Below are positions 5,103 through 5,548 of a stretch of DNA of 5,548 nt, piece after piece. The notes under the pieces were generated by a model that was not told the origin of the DNA, made no database searches, and saw only the letters and a list, made by a program, of their open reading frames with translations. The position numbers and the translations under genes were made by a program. How positions within the stretch are numbered: the stretch's first letter is position 1; each line of letters starts with the position of its first letter. The stretch covers positions 1-5,548 of the forward strand of contig JAFUEG010000388.1 of assembly GCA_017464045.1 (NCBI GenBank), read 5' to 3'. Origin of the DNA: Lachnospiraceae bacterium. GTDB taxonomy: Bacteria; Bacillota_A; Clostridia; Lachnospirales; Lachnospiraceae.

Positions 5103-5105
5103 AGC

Positions 5106-5548
5106 TTATTTGTTAGCTATCTCTGCTTTGATTGCCTCAGTAAGTGCCGGTACAATCTTGTTGAGGTCACCAACTACGCCGTAGTCAGCTACATCAAAGA
5201 TTGGAGCATCCTCATCCTTGTTGATTGCGATGATGATATCAGACTCCTCCATACCTGCAACGTGCTGAATAGCACCTGAGATACCGATTGCAAAATAAAC
5301 ATTTGGACGAACAGTCTTACCTGTCTGACCAACCTGAAGCTCCTTTGGCTTCCAGCCTGAATCAACAACGGCACGTGAACAAGAAACCTGTCCGCCGATA
5401 GCCTCTGCCAAATCCTCAAGAAGCTTGAAGTTCTCAGGTGAACCAACACCACGTCCGCCTGATACTAGAATCTTAGCATCCATGATATCCTTGATATCTG
5501 AAACAGCCTTAGAAACATCAAGAATCTCTACATATCTGTTATTTGGAG
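5106..5548 (-). CDS. etfA: Electron transfer flavoprotein alpha subunit, C-terminal part
   Basis: The gene runs off the right edge; about 147 C-terminal codons are present. The frame stays open through 5548, so the ATG at 5483 is internal, not a start. The visible part is the FAD-binding domain of Etf[14 protein letters not shown], then [29 protein letters not shown], the family signature [38 protein letters not shown], and a terminal helix. EtfA with EtfB forms the flavoprotein dimer that passes electrons between acyl-CoA dehydrogenases and other carriers. In clostridial butyrate producers it usually sits with bcd and etfB and can bifurcate electrons to ferredoxin. The partner genes would lie upstream, outside the window. 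The reading frame is intact and its sequence looks more codon-biased than neighbouring genes, fitting high expression. Structured repeats follow its TAA stop. Confidence 0.95.
   Translation of the reverse strand, partial: PNNRYVEILDVSKAVSDIKDIMDAKILVSGGRGVGSPENFKLLEDLAEAIGGQVSCSRAVVDSGWKPKELQVGQTGKTVRPNVYFAIGISGAIQHVAGMEESDIIIAINKDEDAPIFDVADYGVVGDLNKIVPALTEAIKAEIANK

Larger units (their letters stand above)
4648..5105. other. Gene-free, highly structured intergenic region
   Basis: These 458 bases contain no credible gene. Open frames of about 70 codons that cross it lack ribosome binding sites and recognisable domains, and run through inverted repeats. In order the region holds a 7-bp hairpin, a 269-bp palindrome, a 13-bp perfect hairpin and a long bulged hairpin that reaches almost to the etfA stop codon. 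Confidence 0.7.

Noticed and set aside
4869..5184. Two overlapping plus-strand open frames of about 71-72 codons
   Set aside because: They run through the palindrome, the hairpins and the antisense of etfA. They lack ribosome binding sites and show no recognisable domain.
5189..5452. Minus-strand open frame inside etfA
   Set aside because: It is an out-of-frame shadow of etfA, whose own frame matches a well-known family throughout.
5106..5483. Complete small protein starting at ATG 5483
   Set aside because: The frame remains open upstream to the window edge with EtfA-like sequence, so this methionine is internal.

Overview
The window looks like chromosomal DNA from a low-GC Clostridia-type Firmicute, most plausibly Lachnospiraceae-like. 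The AT-rich intergenic DNA, purine-rich Shine-Dalgarno sites, sigma-A-type promoters and an etfA gene of the kind seen in butyrate-type anaerobes all point that way. The taxon is inferred from style and gene content, not from a database match.

Layout. Positions 1-350 hold no gene; they carry a 165-bp imperfect palindrome (10-174) and then an AT-rich promoter region. From 351 to 2336 (+) lies a compact export module: an XRE-type regulator fused to an AbrB/SpoVT-like domain, an ABC ATPase and an ABC-2 permease that overlaps the ATPase by 8 bp. Convergent to it, 2355-4078 (-) holds three genes, read Nudix hydrolase, then a YunG-like protein, then a YkgJ-type cysteine-cluster protein. They end at a terminator hairpin that sits inside the last codons of the permease. 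A divergent intergenic region (4079-4344) carries a bulged hairpin and a strong extended -10 promoter. That promoter drives a 100-residue protein (4345-4647, +) with one membrane segment and a HicB-like domain, without a HicA toxin beside it. Positions 4648-5105 are gene-free but highly structured: a small hairpin, a 269-bp full-length palindrome and two further strong hairpins. The window ends inside etfA (-), of which only the 3' portion is present.

How the parts may work together. The regulator probably controls itself and the adjacent exporter: a palindrome overlaps its own -10 box, and a related short palindrome lies ahead of the ATPase gene. The three minus-strand genes look like a small housekeeping or accessory operon with no obvious shared pathway.

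The least ordinary features are the membrane-anchored solitary HicB-like protein and the non-coding structures. The latter are two long palindromes resembling non-autonomous elements, plus a small family of bulged CAAG-loop hairpins in which one base pair differs by a compensatory change. I see no convincing complete undescribed defence or mobile system here.
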